Below the pieces are notes generated by a model. It was given only the letters and a program-made list of their open reading frames with translations, was not told the origin of the DNA and ran no database searches. Both the position numbers and the translations under genes were made by a program. A stretch of 39,052 nt of DNA from a virus: positions 1 to 39,052 of IMG/VR virus record IMGVR_UViG_3300045995_000561. One strand, given 5' to 3'. Below are positions 24,298 through 31,558 of this stretch, in pieces; within the stretch, counting starts at the first letter, position 1, and each line of letters opens with the position of its first letter.

Positions 24298-24758
24298 GAA
24301 ATATCACCTTCAAGACACCACTCATCGGTCGCACGTTTCCGCAGAGTGGCCGACCCGTATTGGGCTGCGATATGCGACTTGCCAGCAGGCGCACGGATTG
24401 TCACTCCTGCGCCGCCAACCGTTACTTGCCCTAAACCTTGCTGCCACAGTTCAATGACCGTACCAACGGGAAACCCCGGAAGTGCCGCGTTGGTAGGTAT
24501 AGTCAAGGTCACCACCCCTGCGTTGTTGAGTTCCACAACCTTGCCCGCATCAGCCAGCACCAGCGTGTACGTAGTGCCGGTCTGGTTGTTAGCGATGACA
24601 CCGGCGAGCATTACCGGCGTCGGCGGCAACGTATCCTTATCTATCGCGTTAAGGGTTGTATGCCCCGTGTCATGATGCTGCTGGTGTATCGGGACGCTAG
24701 CATCGCCCGCATCGGCATATGTCGCATCAATGTTGACGGGCAGTCCCGGTCCGGCCAT
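24294..24758 (-). CDS. Virion protein with fibre C-terminal-type beta domain
   Basis: Start set at ATG 24758, preceded by a GGGGG run about six bases upstream; 154 residues. The N-terminal 45 residues are extended and polar (DASVPIHQQHHDTGH). The rest reads as a beta domain with ADAGKVVELNNAG, FPVGTVIELWQQG and a final WCLEGDIS, a pattern common at C-termini of phage fibre proteins. It overlaps the next ATG by four bases, coupling it to the beta-helix gene. Adaptor or decoration role inferred. Confidence 0.68.
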   Translation of the reverse strand: MAGPGLPVNIDATYADAGDASVPIHQQHHDTGHTTLNAIDKDTLPPTPVMLAGVIANNQTGTTYTLVLADAGKVVELNNAGVVTLTIPTNAALPGFPVGTVIELWQQGLGQVTVGGAGVTIRAPAGKSHIAAQYGSATLRKRATDEWCLEGDIS

Positions 24759-24761
24759 CAA

Positions 24762-24920
24762 CTACCCCCTATATCCTTTAAGGTACCCGCCGCGGTACCC
24801 GCCGGCGAGAGCCACAGGTTTCGGCTTCGGTCTAACTGGCGACGGCTGCGCTTGCGCGTTATCCATCGCCAGAACGACACCTCCCGCGCCGAGAAAATCA
24901 CGCCGAGACAGCGATCGCAT
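24762..24920 (-). CDS. Mini-gene with Tat-like N-terminus and Gly-Tyr tail
   Basis: From ATG 24920 the frame encodes 52 residues and stops at TAG (24762). The N-terminus contains SRRDFLG, close to the twin-arginine export consensus, followed by a short hydrophobic run (GAGGVVLAM) and an AQA site; then a Pro/Lys stretch and a Gly-Tyr tail (AGGYRGGYLKGYRG). A second ATG at 24866 would give 34 residues without the Tat-like part; its ribosome binding site (GGGAGG) is about 13 bases away, and the upstream ATG has none. The Tat-like motif could therefore be untranslated. The tail matches a motif in the fibre gene at 14971-17706. Confidence 0.55.
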   Translation of the reverse strand: MRSLSRRDFLGAGGVVLAMDNAQAQPSPVRPKPKPVALAGGYRGGYLKGYRG

Positions 24921-24935
24921 CTGTTACAAGATCGT

Positions 24936-25610
24936 TTACGTGAAGTCGAGCGCTGCTGTAGCCGTCCACGTTTGTCCTGAGACTTTCGTGCCCTGCGCCG
25001 ACACCGCACGGTTCAACAGCGGCGTAGTGGCAGCGGCCGTGCCCGAACCTGCGACACCCTGGTCGATACCCCATTCGGCCCACACAAAGTTGGCGTCACC
25101 CGTCGCGAAGGTCGCAGTAAACGAAAGCCGCTGCGTGGCGGTGCCGGCCGCAATGATGCCCGAGCCGGTGACCATGTTGAAGAACCGCCCGGTCGGGCCG
25201 GTCGCCGCACTTAGGTCAACTTGCGACGCAGACGCCGCCGCGGATGCTGTGCCGACACCGATCCGGCAGCTCGCACTTCCCCACGACGAGTTGCCGCCGC
25301 CAGTACCCGTGGCGATAGCCAAACTCAAAACCCGGTTCCAGCCACCGGTCGTGAACAGGTTGTGCTCATGAGGAAGCGACACAGTCACCGAATACGGCTT
25401 AATGCCGAGCTGGCGGAACATCACATCGTTGGGCGGGACGAACCCCCGACGGCCGGCCTGCTCGCCGCCCATCTTCCGCGACGCCCAGGACGTCGCGTCC
25501 TCATCCCACCGCGCGACAGTGATCCCACCGGTCTCACGTCCGGCTTCCTGCCACGGGGCCATTCCAACATGCAGACCCATACCGTCAGTGCCGAACCCGA
25601 TCTCACTCAT
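24936..25610 (-). CDS. Probable actinophage virion protein of unknown function
   Basis: A 224-residue protein beginning MSEIGFGTDGMGLHVGM. Residues about 70-220 show a recurrent actinophage pattern: HNLFTTGGWNRVLSLAI, then CRIGVGTAS, FFNMVTGSGI, FVWAEWGIDQ and a late LLNRAVSAQGTKVSGQTW. I recognise this layout from phage structural regions but cannot name the family. No membrane segments. Its start is embedded in the end of the upstream Pro-rich gene (eight-base overlap). Likely a minor capsid, decoration or fibre-base protein. Confidence 0.65.
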   Translation of the reverse strand: MSEIGFGTDGMGLHVGMAPWQEAGRETGGITVARWDEDATSWASRKMGGEQAGRRGFVPPNDVMFRQLGIKPYSVTVSLPHEHNLFTTGGWNRVLSLAIATGTGGGNSSWGSASCRIGVGTASAAASASQVDLSAATGPTGRFFNMVTGSGIIAAGTATQRLSFTATFATGDANFVWAEWGIDQGVAGSGTAAATTPLLNRAVSAQGTKVSGQTWTATAALDFT

Positions 25611-25839
25611 GTGACTTCACTCCTGTCTTTGCGGCGGGGGCCGCCGTGGTTGTTTTCGTCGCAACGGGTGTCTGGACTTGAGGGGGCGGAGGCGGGGAGT
25701 CATCAACTTCGACGATGACCGGAACCCAACCAACCGCATCCGGATGGTCGACGGGAAGCCTGTCGCCAGACCTGTAGAGCACCTCGCTATGCTCCCCTAC
25801 TACCGTCTGCGGGCATTCCAACTCGACTGCGTATCCCAC
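25603..25839 (-). CDS. Small Pro-rich protein of unknown function
   Basis: A 78-residue protein: an N-terminal 45 residues that could fold (MGYAVELECPQTVVGEHSEV and VGWVPVIVEVDD), then a run of six prolines and an Ala/Thr/Lys tail (TKTTTAAPAAKTG). The ATG at 25839 lies six bases past the glycosyltransferase stop. The shape, a short head with a flexible Pro/Thr/Ala tail, suits a linker or virion peptide. Thr/Pro tails are frequent O-glycosylation targets and the upstream genes are sugar-transfer enzymes; the link is speculative. Confidence 0.65.
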   Translation of the reverse strand: MGYAVELECPQTVVGEHSEVLYRSGDRLPVDHPDAVGWVPVIVEVDDSPPPPPQVQTPVATKTTTAAPAAKTGVKSHE

Positions 25840-25845
25840 TGGGTG

Positions 25846-26865
25846 TCAGCCTCCTACCGACTCGTAGGCGGACTCCCAGAGCCGCCAGCCTGTGTCCTGC
25901 ATAGTCCAGCCACGAGCGACCTCGCGACCCTTCGCGCCCATCTCCGCACGCATATCCGCATCGTGGATCAGCGCGTCAATCTGCGCGTACCACTCGTCCT
26001 CAGTCTTCACCAAGAACCCCGTCACCCCGTCGATGACGAAATCTCGATATGGCAGCGAATCAGAAGCGACAATCGGAATACCCATCGCCGCCGCCTCAAG
26101 CGCCTTAAGATGCGACTTCGAGCGGTTGAACGGATGGTCGGCCAACGGCGCAATCGCAATATCAAAATGGGACGTACCCTTATAGTGATCCCACACGTCC
26201 TGCTGCCACGTAGACCACCGACATGTACGCTTCACCAGCGGGCTATAGTCGAAACCGGCGAAATGCATCTGCACAGCCGGATTATCTTCAAGGACACGAC
26301 GCAGCGGATCAGCCACCGTCACCATGTCCATCAGATGCGACGTACCACCCTGCCAGCCGACAGTAAGCGGACGATCCTCCGGCAGTTCCTTCTGCCAACG
26401 TTCCGACTCGGAAATCAACTCGCCGTTAACGTGATTTTGCAACACCACAACGTTATCGTTAAGTTCTTCGACCTGCTCCGCCAGATACGGCGTCGACACC
26501 GTCACCATGTCCGCCAGGCGGATACAGCGGCGGATCGTCCCCCGCATCTTCTCGTCATACAAGTGCGGCAGCCCCGACGGATCGACCTGCAACATGTCGT
26601 CGTCAGTCTCGTAGACGAGCGCTGCCTTACCCTGCAACTGCTCCATCTGACGCACACCCGGCTTACCAGCCGGCCTCTGCATCGCCAGCACATCAATCTG
26701 CGACAGCTCTGCATCGCTCGGTGACCACTGCTGCCCGATCGGCGGCATTCCACACATATGCTCCGACTTATCCGCCAACCACCGGAACGGCAGATAGAAA
26801 CGGTAGTATCCCGACCCGTCGGGCGCATGCGCCATGCCCGCGATCGTCAACATTCTCTGCGTCAC
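25846..26865 (-). CDS. GT4-family (GT-B fold) glycosyltransferase
   Basis: The 339-residue product has a GT-B layout. The N-terminal half has GSGYYRFYLPFRWLAD and DMVTVSTPYLAEQVEE; the C-terminal nucleotide-sugar half begins with LTVGWQGGTSHLMD (about 167-180) and contains the GT4 signature region SKSHLKALEAAAMGIPIVAS (Lys250, Glu257) before YRDFVIDGVTGFLV. Start is GTG at 26865 overlapping the stop of the previous gene (GTGA). It probably transfers a sugar to a virion protein, to phage DNA or to a host surface glycan. Adjacent methyltransferase and sugar-transfer-like genes support a modification pathway. Confidence 0.82.
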   Translation of the reverse strand: MTQRMLTIAGMAHAPDGSGYYRFYLPFRWLADKSEHMCGMPPIGQQWSPSDAELSQIDVLAMQRPAGKPGVRQMEQLQGKAALVYETDDDMLQVDPSGLPHLYDEKMRGTIRRCIRLADMVTVSTPYLAEQVEELNDNVVVLQNHVNGELISESERWQKELPEDRPLTVGWQGGTSHLMDMVTVADPLRRVLEDNPAVQMHFAGFDYSPLVKRTCRWSTWQQDVWDHYKGTSHFDIAIAPLADHPFNRSKSHLKALEAAAMGIPIVASDSLPYRDFVIDGVTGFLVKTEDEWYAQIDALIHDADMRAEMGAKGREVARGWTMQDTGWRLWESAYESVGG

Positions 26866-27131
26866 AGTGCCGTCCCCATCGTTCCCCAGTTCCCACCGGT
26901 AGTGTGATCAAGATAGTTCGCTATGACAGCCCTACGTGCAGGGCCTGGCGTAGCTGCCGACAGTGCCGCCGCGCACGCATCGCGGGCCGCAACCGTAGTG
27001 AAATGAATCGGCAGGTAGTCTTTCCCGCCGTCCTCCCACGTTGTAGACCCCGGTAGCGACGAGTTGAAGAAGAACACCCCGACAGCGTCTACGCCGACGT
27101 TGCTTTCTGGGTCGAAGTTCCCGCTCGCCAT
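26862..27131 (-). CDS. Small protein of unknown function in modification island
   Basis: The 89-residue protein begins MASGNFDPESNVGVDAVGVFF and contains DYLPIHFTTVAARDACAAAL and TPGPARRAVIANYLDH. It is mostly helical with one Cys and resembles no family I know. ATG at 27131 follows the methyltransferase stop by one base; its own stop overlaps the glycosyltransferase start. Given the tight coupling it may assist or be a substrate of the flanking enzymes. Confidence 0.6.
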   Translation of the reverse strand: MASGNFDPESNVGVDAVGVFFFNSSLPGSTTWEDGGKDYLPIHFTTVAARDACAAALSAATPGPARRAVIANYLDHTTGGNWGTMGTAL

Positions 27132-27132
27132 G

Positions 27133-27810
27133 TCAACGCCTCACAATCGTCACAGGCTCATCAGGCCACTGCCGAACAAACCCGATCCCACCCCACGTAT
27201 CCGGCGCATTCAAAATCTCGTCCTTATCACCGTTCACCTGCTGCCAGAACTTCTGCACACCCACCCCAGGATGATTCGGATGCGGCGACACATCGTGAAA
27301 CACGATCATGCCCTCGTTCGCGACCATCGGCGCGTACATCAGAAAATCCTGCTTCACGCCCTCATACGTGTGATCACCGTCGATGAACAGCACATCGATC
27401 GGCTCGCCACCTAAAAGGTCGGACAGCGCCGTACGCGTCTCGTCCGCGTGCGAATCACCGCGAATAACCTCACAGCCGTGGTCCACCAGCAGATTCTCCG
27501 TACCCCACGGATTATCCTCACCGTGCGTCTGTGGCCCCTCAATCCCGATCACACGCGGGACACCGATCTGCCGCCACGCCCACAACGTCCCACCCGCATC
27601 ACAGCCGATCTCCACCATGATGCGCGGCTTCGGACTCATATCCACCAGCACCGCCAGAAACCCGGCCAACTCACTCGGCTTCTGCAACGCGCCATGCCGC
27701 TGCACCGCCGTCTGCGCGATCGTCCGCAGACTGTTCTTCTTCGCCGACGGAGGCGCGGGGGCCGTCTGCGTGAAAGCTGGTAACTGTGCCAACACATCTC
27801 CCATGTTCAC
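27133..27810 (-). CDS. Class I SAM-dependent methyltransferase
   Basis: About 225 residues. Motif I is VEIGCDAGGT (about 66-75) and motif IV-like is VLFIDGDHTYEGV (about 140-152, Asp145), followed by NEGMIVFHDV. This arrangement matches the methyltransferase/CmcI-like group that often modifies sugars or small molecules rather than DNA; no DPPY motif is present. Start is GTG at 27810 (GTGA overlap with the upstream gene) or ATG at 27804. Flanked by two sugar-transfer-type genes, it may O-methylate a sugar laid down by them. Confidence 0.78.
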   Translation of the reverse strand: MNMGDVLAQLPAFTQTAPAPPSAKKNSLRTIAQTAVQRHGALQKPSELAGFLAVLVDMSPKPRIMVEIGCDAGGTLWAWRQIGVPRVIGIEGPQTHGEDNPWGTENLLVDHGCEVIRGDSHADETRTALSDLLGGEPIDVLFIDGDHTYEGVKQDFLMYAPMVANEGMIVFHDVSPHPNHPGVGVQKFWQQVNGDKDEILNAPDTWGGIGFVRQWPDEPVTIVRR

Positions 27811-28433
27811 AAGCCGACACTGCGTTGCTCCGGCGGCTCACCGTCATAGAACTCCAACGGCCAGCCTGCCGCCATATCGTAAACATCCGGGAACGCCGTA
27901 TTCATCCACGACTCAGCTAGCAGCCGATAGCTATTGCCCGGCGGCGCCATCCGTCGCAGAAGACTCGCTCTCGCCCACCAGAAGTTACCCGCAAAGAACG
28001 ACCCCACCGTCCGCGGCAACCAATAACATCCGACCGCCTCGTGTTCGCTAAGCTGCCGAACACATTCGCGCCAGCCTGCGACCACACCCCGCGTAATATT
28101 CTCGCGCCACACGTCACAGCGGCCGTTCGAAACACCTTTAGTGTGCGCATAGAGCACGCCGTCCGCAGGGTCGAACGTGGCCGCGGCGGCGTGCAAAACA
28201 CCCAGCGTAACCTGCTCCCAACCCTTGTCAGCCTCAGCGACAACCTCAGTCGGGACGCGACCCGCGCAGGTCTCTGCCGCCTGACGCCTCAACTCGGCTG
28301 GCCCGACAAGTCCCAGTTGCAGCGGGCGGTCTAGTCGCTCAGATAGCCCGCTGTCCACCAGGACATCGAGGTGCCGGACCAGAACGGGGCGCCATTCCCC
28401 CACCAGGTACGCATGGTAATAATGCACGATCAT
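27807..28433 (-). CDS. Probable glycosyltransferase-like protein (rhamnan synthesis F-like)
   Basis: From ATG 28433 the product has 208 residues; an ATG at 28451 would add six. It starts MIVHYYHAYLVGEWRPVLV, then has VLYAHTKGVSNGRCDVWRE (about 95-115) and VGSFFAGNFWWARASLLRRM (about 145-165). The HTKG and FWWARASL pair recalls the RgpF/rhamnan synthesis glycosyltransferase-like families, but the match is from memory and partial. No membrane segment. It starts the modification island directly after a strong hairpin that almost covers its ribosome binding site. Confidence 0.55.
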   Translation of the reverse strand: MIVHYYHAYLVGEWRPVLVRHLDVLVDSGLSERLDRPLQLGLVGPAELRRQAAETCAGRVPTEVVAEADKGWEQVTLGVLHAAAATFDPADGVLYAHTKGVSNGRCDVWRENITRGVVAGWRECVRQLSEHEAVGCYWLPRTVGSFFAGNFWWARASLLRRMAPPGNSYRLLAESWMNTAFPDVYDMAAGWPLEFYDGEPPEQRSVGL

Positions 28434-28456
28434 ACGTACAGGATGCCACATGGAAA

Positions 28457-28495
28457 CCGGAGCCCGCCGGAAACATGGGAAGCGGCGGGCTCCGG
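28457..28495 (-). terminator. GC-rich hairpin downstream of HNH gene
   Basis: Perfect 13-bp inverted repeat: CCGGAGCCCGCCG (28457-28469) and its complement (28483-28495), with a 13-base loop. On the minus strand the stem is followed by only a short T run (TTT), so as an intrinsic terminator it is weak in U content but very stable. It sits between the HNH stop and the next gene, and may end or attenuate HNH transcription. Confidence 0.7.
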
Positions 28496-28508
28496 CGAAC
28501 GTGGGAAG

Positions 28509-29087
28509 TTAGGCGTCCTTCACGAGCGATAGACGCGGTCGCTGTAGATACTGGAGAACCTTCTCTATGACCTTCGGGTTGTCCTGAAGCAGCCCCATGC
28601 CCCGGTTGCAAGGCGAGCAGAGCAACCCCCGCACTTCCCCCGTGTCGTGGTCGTGGTCGACGTTCCACACGTTATTGCGGGCCGACTGCGGGTCATCCGT
28701 TCCGCAGATCGCACACTTGCCGTCCTGACTCGCCAGCATGCGGTCGTACTCATCAGATGTCATGCCGTAGGTCGTCAGCAGCAGGTATCTCCGCCGGTAT
28801 GCCGGCGTATCCCACACGGACTGCCCGGCGACCGACCGTTCCCGCTCAGTTTCGCCCACGTCACCGTGACGACTCTGCCGCTTCTGATGCATCTGGCAGT
28901 AGGTGCCGTGGCAGTCCCTAGTCTTGCCGCATCCTTCGATCTTGCAGATACGATCACCGCGCTCGTACTCACGAACCGGCGTCATCATGTCTAAGCCCGC
29001 CTTGCGCCGATGGTTGTGCGTGTTGCACAGCCCGTGCGCGTTATGGGACCTACCGCATCCTTCGATACTGCACTGTCGTGGACTCAT
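28509..29087 (-). CDS. Endonuclease VII-type HNH endonuclease, probable homing enzyme
   Basis: The 192-residue product has two Cys/His segments at the N-terminus (C6-x4-C11-x9-C21-x2-H24, and C48-x4-C53 with CHGTYCQMH), typical zinc-binding or DNA-contact repeats, then a recombination endonuclease VII-like domain: YGMTSDEYDRMLASQDG, C125-AI-C128, VDHDHD (143-148), LCSPCNRG (156-163) and a helical end. These are the metal ligands and catalytic His of the ββα-metal fold. It is located right after the capsid gene and is flanked by hairpins, as free-standing homing endonucleases often are. The ATG at 29087 has no good ribosome binding site. Confidence 0.85.
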   Translation of the reverse strand: MSPRQCSIEGCGRSHNAHGLCNTHNHRRKAGLDMMTPVREYERGDRICKIEGCGKTRDCHGTYCQMHQKRQSRHGDVGETERERSVAGQSVWDTPAYRRRYLLLTTYGMTSDEYDRMLASQDGKCAICGTDDPQSARNNVWNVDHDHDTGEVRGLLCSPCNRGMGLLQDNPKVIEKVLQYLQRPRLSLVKDA

Positions 29088-29135
29088 GCTAGCTATTCTA
29101 GCAGATTCGCCTGGCTGGTATATGTTCTAAGGGTA

Positions 29136-29171
29136 ACGCCCTCTGAATGGGTTGAACCACTTAGAGGGCGT
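29136..29171 (-). terminator. Hairpin downstream of major capsid gene
   Basis: A 9-bp perfect stem, ACGCCCTCT (29136-29144) pairing with AGAGGGCGT (29163-29171), with an internal GGTT/AACC pairing and an extra GGG/CCC after a short mismatch. It lies between the capsid stop and the HNH start, where late phage operons often carry a terminator or attenuator. The following T content on the minus strand is low. Confidence 0.6.
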
Positions 29172-29196
29172 CCCCGTGAACCTCTGACCTGCAACT

Positions 29197-30729
29197 TTAG
29201 TGCGAAGCCGATCCGTTGACCAAGTATCTGAAAGCCGCCGTAGTCCCTGTGGTCGAGGAAGTACGCCAGAACATATACCATCCTGCATTGCCGCTGGGCA
29301 AGAACGTGCCCGATCCCTTGACCATTGGGTCGTACAGCATGCTTACGCCCACACGGTCGCAGATGATGAACTGGTTCCAGTCGGCGTATGCGACTGCAAC
29401 GCCACCGGAGCCGGTTACGCCGGTCATGGTGGTGCTCATGTCAGACGCTTCGTAGATGGGCTTGCCGAGGAGCTGCTCCGGCGTGTCGCTGCCGAAGTTG
29501 GCCCAGAACGAGCTACCGCCGTAGACGTCGATCTGACGGAGTTTGTTGATGTAGTTGAGTGATGCGACCCACGCCGCGCTCGGCGAGTTGCGGAACCGCG
29601 GGGGCAGCGACGCCTGCAGGTTGTACAGGTCCGACGGCGCAAACGTTGCCGTACCGGTGACTGCGGTGCCGGTGGCGGCGAGTGCGGACCCGCCGGGCGC
29701 CCATGCGTTGGTGCCGGCTGCGTTGAACCCGCCGGGGATGAACCCGAGCGGCTGGTTTGTGCCGGATCCGGTCGAGAATGCGGCCGATTCGAGGCGGTCT
29801 TTCGCGTCGCTGAGAAGCCGCGGCAGCTGAGTGCCGAAGTCCTCATCGTCGAGTGCTTCGTACGAGCCGTACACCCAGGCTGCAGCCTTCTGGGGCTTGA
29901 CCTGAATCTGGCCGAGGTCGCCGGTCCACGAGTCGGCTGCGGTCGCACCTTCTGTGGTCCATGCCGCGGTCACACCGGCGCTGTTGACGCCCTGCCATGC
30001 GTTGCTCGTGGTCTGAACGACCCGGGCCAAGCGCCGGAACGGGTTGGCCGACGCAGCGTTGGTGAGGATGATCGTCGGGTCGAGGATGTATGGGAGCAGA
30101 TACCCACCGGACGCGTTGGTCAGGTTGATGGAACGGAGGCTGGGCTCATACTCTTCGGGCTTCTCCAGGTAGTCGGCGAACGCTTTCGCGTATTCGTCGC
30201 TGCCGGTGAGGAGAATGTGCCGGGCGATGCCGGGCAGGTCGGCGCGGACACTGGCCGCTTCGGCGTGCTCATCGGGGAAGTGCCGGTGCTGATCACGGTG
30301 GTCGCGCTCAATAAGGTCGAGCGCCCGCGTGCGCAGTTCACGACTGGACACGAGGTTGCCGCGGACGCGTTCCATGTCGCTGAGCGGGTCACGCTTGTCG
30401 CGGCCGATCAGCAGGTCGGGCGAGCCAACGCGCGCACGGTAGGACTCTGCCGGCGTGTCGTCGGTTGCGGGCTCACGATTGTCGGCGACGACGTGGGCGG
30501 CGGCGATGCGCTTGAGGTCGGCTGCACGCTTGCGGAGCGGGCCGGCAAGCACTTCGTTGCTGTCATATTCGGTGATGAGCGTCTCCTGCCACGCGACGTC
30601 CATGTCGGTGGGCTCTTGGATTTCGCCGATGCGAGTGAGTTCTTGGGTGATGGCCCGCTGACGGTCTTCGATCTGCTGAAGGCCGCGCCGCAGGTTGTTG
30701 GTCGGCCTTTCCTCATCCGGTGCTGGCAT
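29197..30729 (-). CDS. HK97-fold major capsid protein with N-terminal scaffold domain
   Basis: The 510-residue product has a charged helical N-terminal part (about 8-135, starting LRRGLQQIEDRQRAITQEL) of the delta/scaffold type, a linker region with HRDQHRHFPDEHAEA, and the HK97 core from about 195 (SLRSINLTNASGGYLLP) to the end. Core hallmarks visible include NPFRRLARVVQTTSNAW, the ALDDEDFGTQLPRLLSDAKDR spine-helix region and the late VSMLYDPMVKGSG segment. The ATG at 30729 has GGAAG six bases upstream and overlaps the protease gene by 17 bases. It builds the icosahedral head; cleavage by the adjacent protease is expected. Confidence 0.93.
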   Translation of the reverse strand: MPAPDEERPTNNLRRGLQQIEDRQRAITQELTRIGEIQEPTDMDVAWQETLITEYDSNEVLAGPLRKRAADLKRIAAAHVVADNREPATDDTPAESYRARVGSPDLLIGRDKRDPLSDMERVRGNLVSSRELRTRALDLIERDHRDQHRHFPDEHAEAASVRADLPGIARHILLTGSDEYAKAFADYLEKPEEYEPSLRSINLTNASGGYLLPYILDPTIILTNAASANPFRRLARVVQTTSNAWQGVNSAGVTAAWTTEGATAADSWTGDLGQIQVKPQKAAAWVYGSYEALDDEDFGTQLPRLLSDAKDRLESAAFSTGSGTNQPLGFIPGGFNAAGTNAWAPGGSALAATGTAVTGTATFAPSDLYNLQASLPPRFRNSPSAAWVASLNYINKLRQIDVYGGSSFWANFGSDTPEQLLGKPIYEASDMSTTMTGVTGSGGVAVAYADWNQFIICDRVGVSMLYDPMVKGSGTFLPSGNAGWYMFWRTSSTTGTTAAFRYLVNGSASH

Positions 30730-31558
30730 GATGGTCTTCCATCCTTTGTCTGATGATCCACGTCGCTCTACGCGCGCAGATTGCTTCGCGTGGTGTTAGC
30801 TGCCGCCGTTCGGAGTGCTCCGGCTCTTCGGCCGGTGGCTGGTCCACGGCAGAGGCGGGCTCCATACGGGAGCGGACCTCATCAGGCTGGTCATCTAGTG
30901 CCTCGGTGGCTGGTAGATGAGTGCCACTGCGTGCCATTTCTAGCAGTCGTGCAAATTCGTCGGGTGGGAGCCGGTTGAGGAGCATGGCGGCCTGCTCAGC
31001 GCGAACACCCACGACTTCAGCGCCTGCGTAGACGGGGAACGGCGTGGGCCCGTATTCGCGTAGGGATGAGGCGAGGCGACGCACTCGTTGGAGGCGGCCC
31101 GCGATGTCAGCGCGAAATCCGCCGCGGGGGACTGCCGGTTCACTCTTTTTGAAGTCGCCGGCGAAGCTGTAGGCCCTGATCGAGCCCTCGCGGATCGCTT
31201 CGAGTACCTCGTCGGCGGCCGGGGTCTTGTGGAATCGGGTCCGTGTGTACAGGCCTTTAGGTTCGGCGCGAATGTCCTCTGGTACGCCGATGGGGACGCT
31301 GTGACGGTCGCTGGCAGTCCCGTAGATGGTCTGCCCGTGGTTGTACATGACCGGGATGTTCCAGCCGCCTGCCGACCGTCTGGACAGTCCTAGCGCCCGG
31401 TTGAACACGTCCGGCGCTAGAACTTCCTCATACATTCCATCTTGGTCGATGACTTGTGCTGGCGCGTCGAACACTGCCGCGTAGGCTTCGACGGTCCGGC
31501 CATCGCCACCCGACTTGATCGCAATGTCATCCAGTGCGAACGCCCTGGTGTACGTCAT
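30713..31558 (-). CDS. HK97-type prohead maturation protease
   Basis: A 281-residue protein with the prohead serine protease pattern: a beta start (VEAYAAVFDAPAQVID), His74 in VMYNHGQT, a charged loop EPKGLYTRTRF, and Ser131 in REGSIRAYSFAGDF. The last 80 or so residues are polar and rich in Glu/Arg/Pro, a likely disposable tail. ATGA overlap with the portal gene and a 17-base overlap with the capsid gene fix the gene order portal, protease, capsid. It cleaves the scaffold domain of the capsid protein inside the prohead. Confidence 0.9.
   Translation of the reverse strand: MTYTRAFALDDIAIKSGGDGRTVEAYAAVFDAPAQVIDQDGMYEEVLAPDVFNRALGLSRRSAGGWNIPVMYNHGQTIYGTASDRHSVPIGVPEDIRAEPKGLYTRTRFHKTPAADEVLEAIREGSIRAYSFAGDFKKSEPAVPRGGFRADIAGRLQRVRRLASSLREYGPTPFPVYAGAEVVGVRAEQAAMLLNRLPPDEFARLLEMARSGTHLPATEALDDQPDEVRSRMEPASAVDQPPAEEPEHSERRQLTPREAICARRATWIIRQRMEDHHASTG

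Noticed and set aside
24758-25009. Minus-strand Arg-rich frame of 83 residues
   Set aside because: It overlaps the 24936-25610 gene and the mini-gene in another frame and has only a shadow-like Arg/Ser composition.
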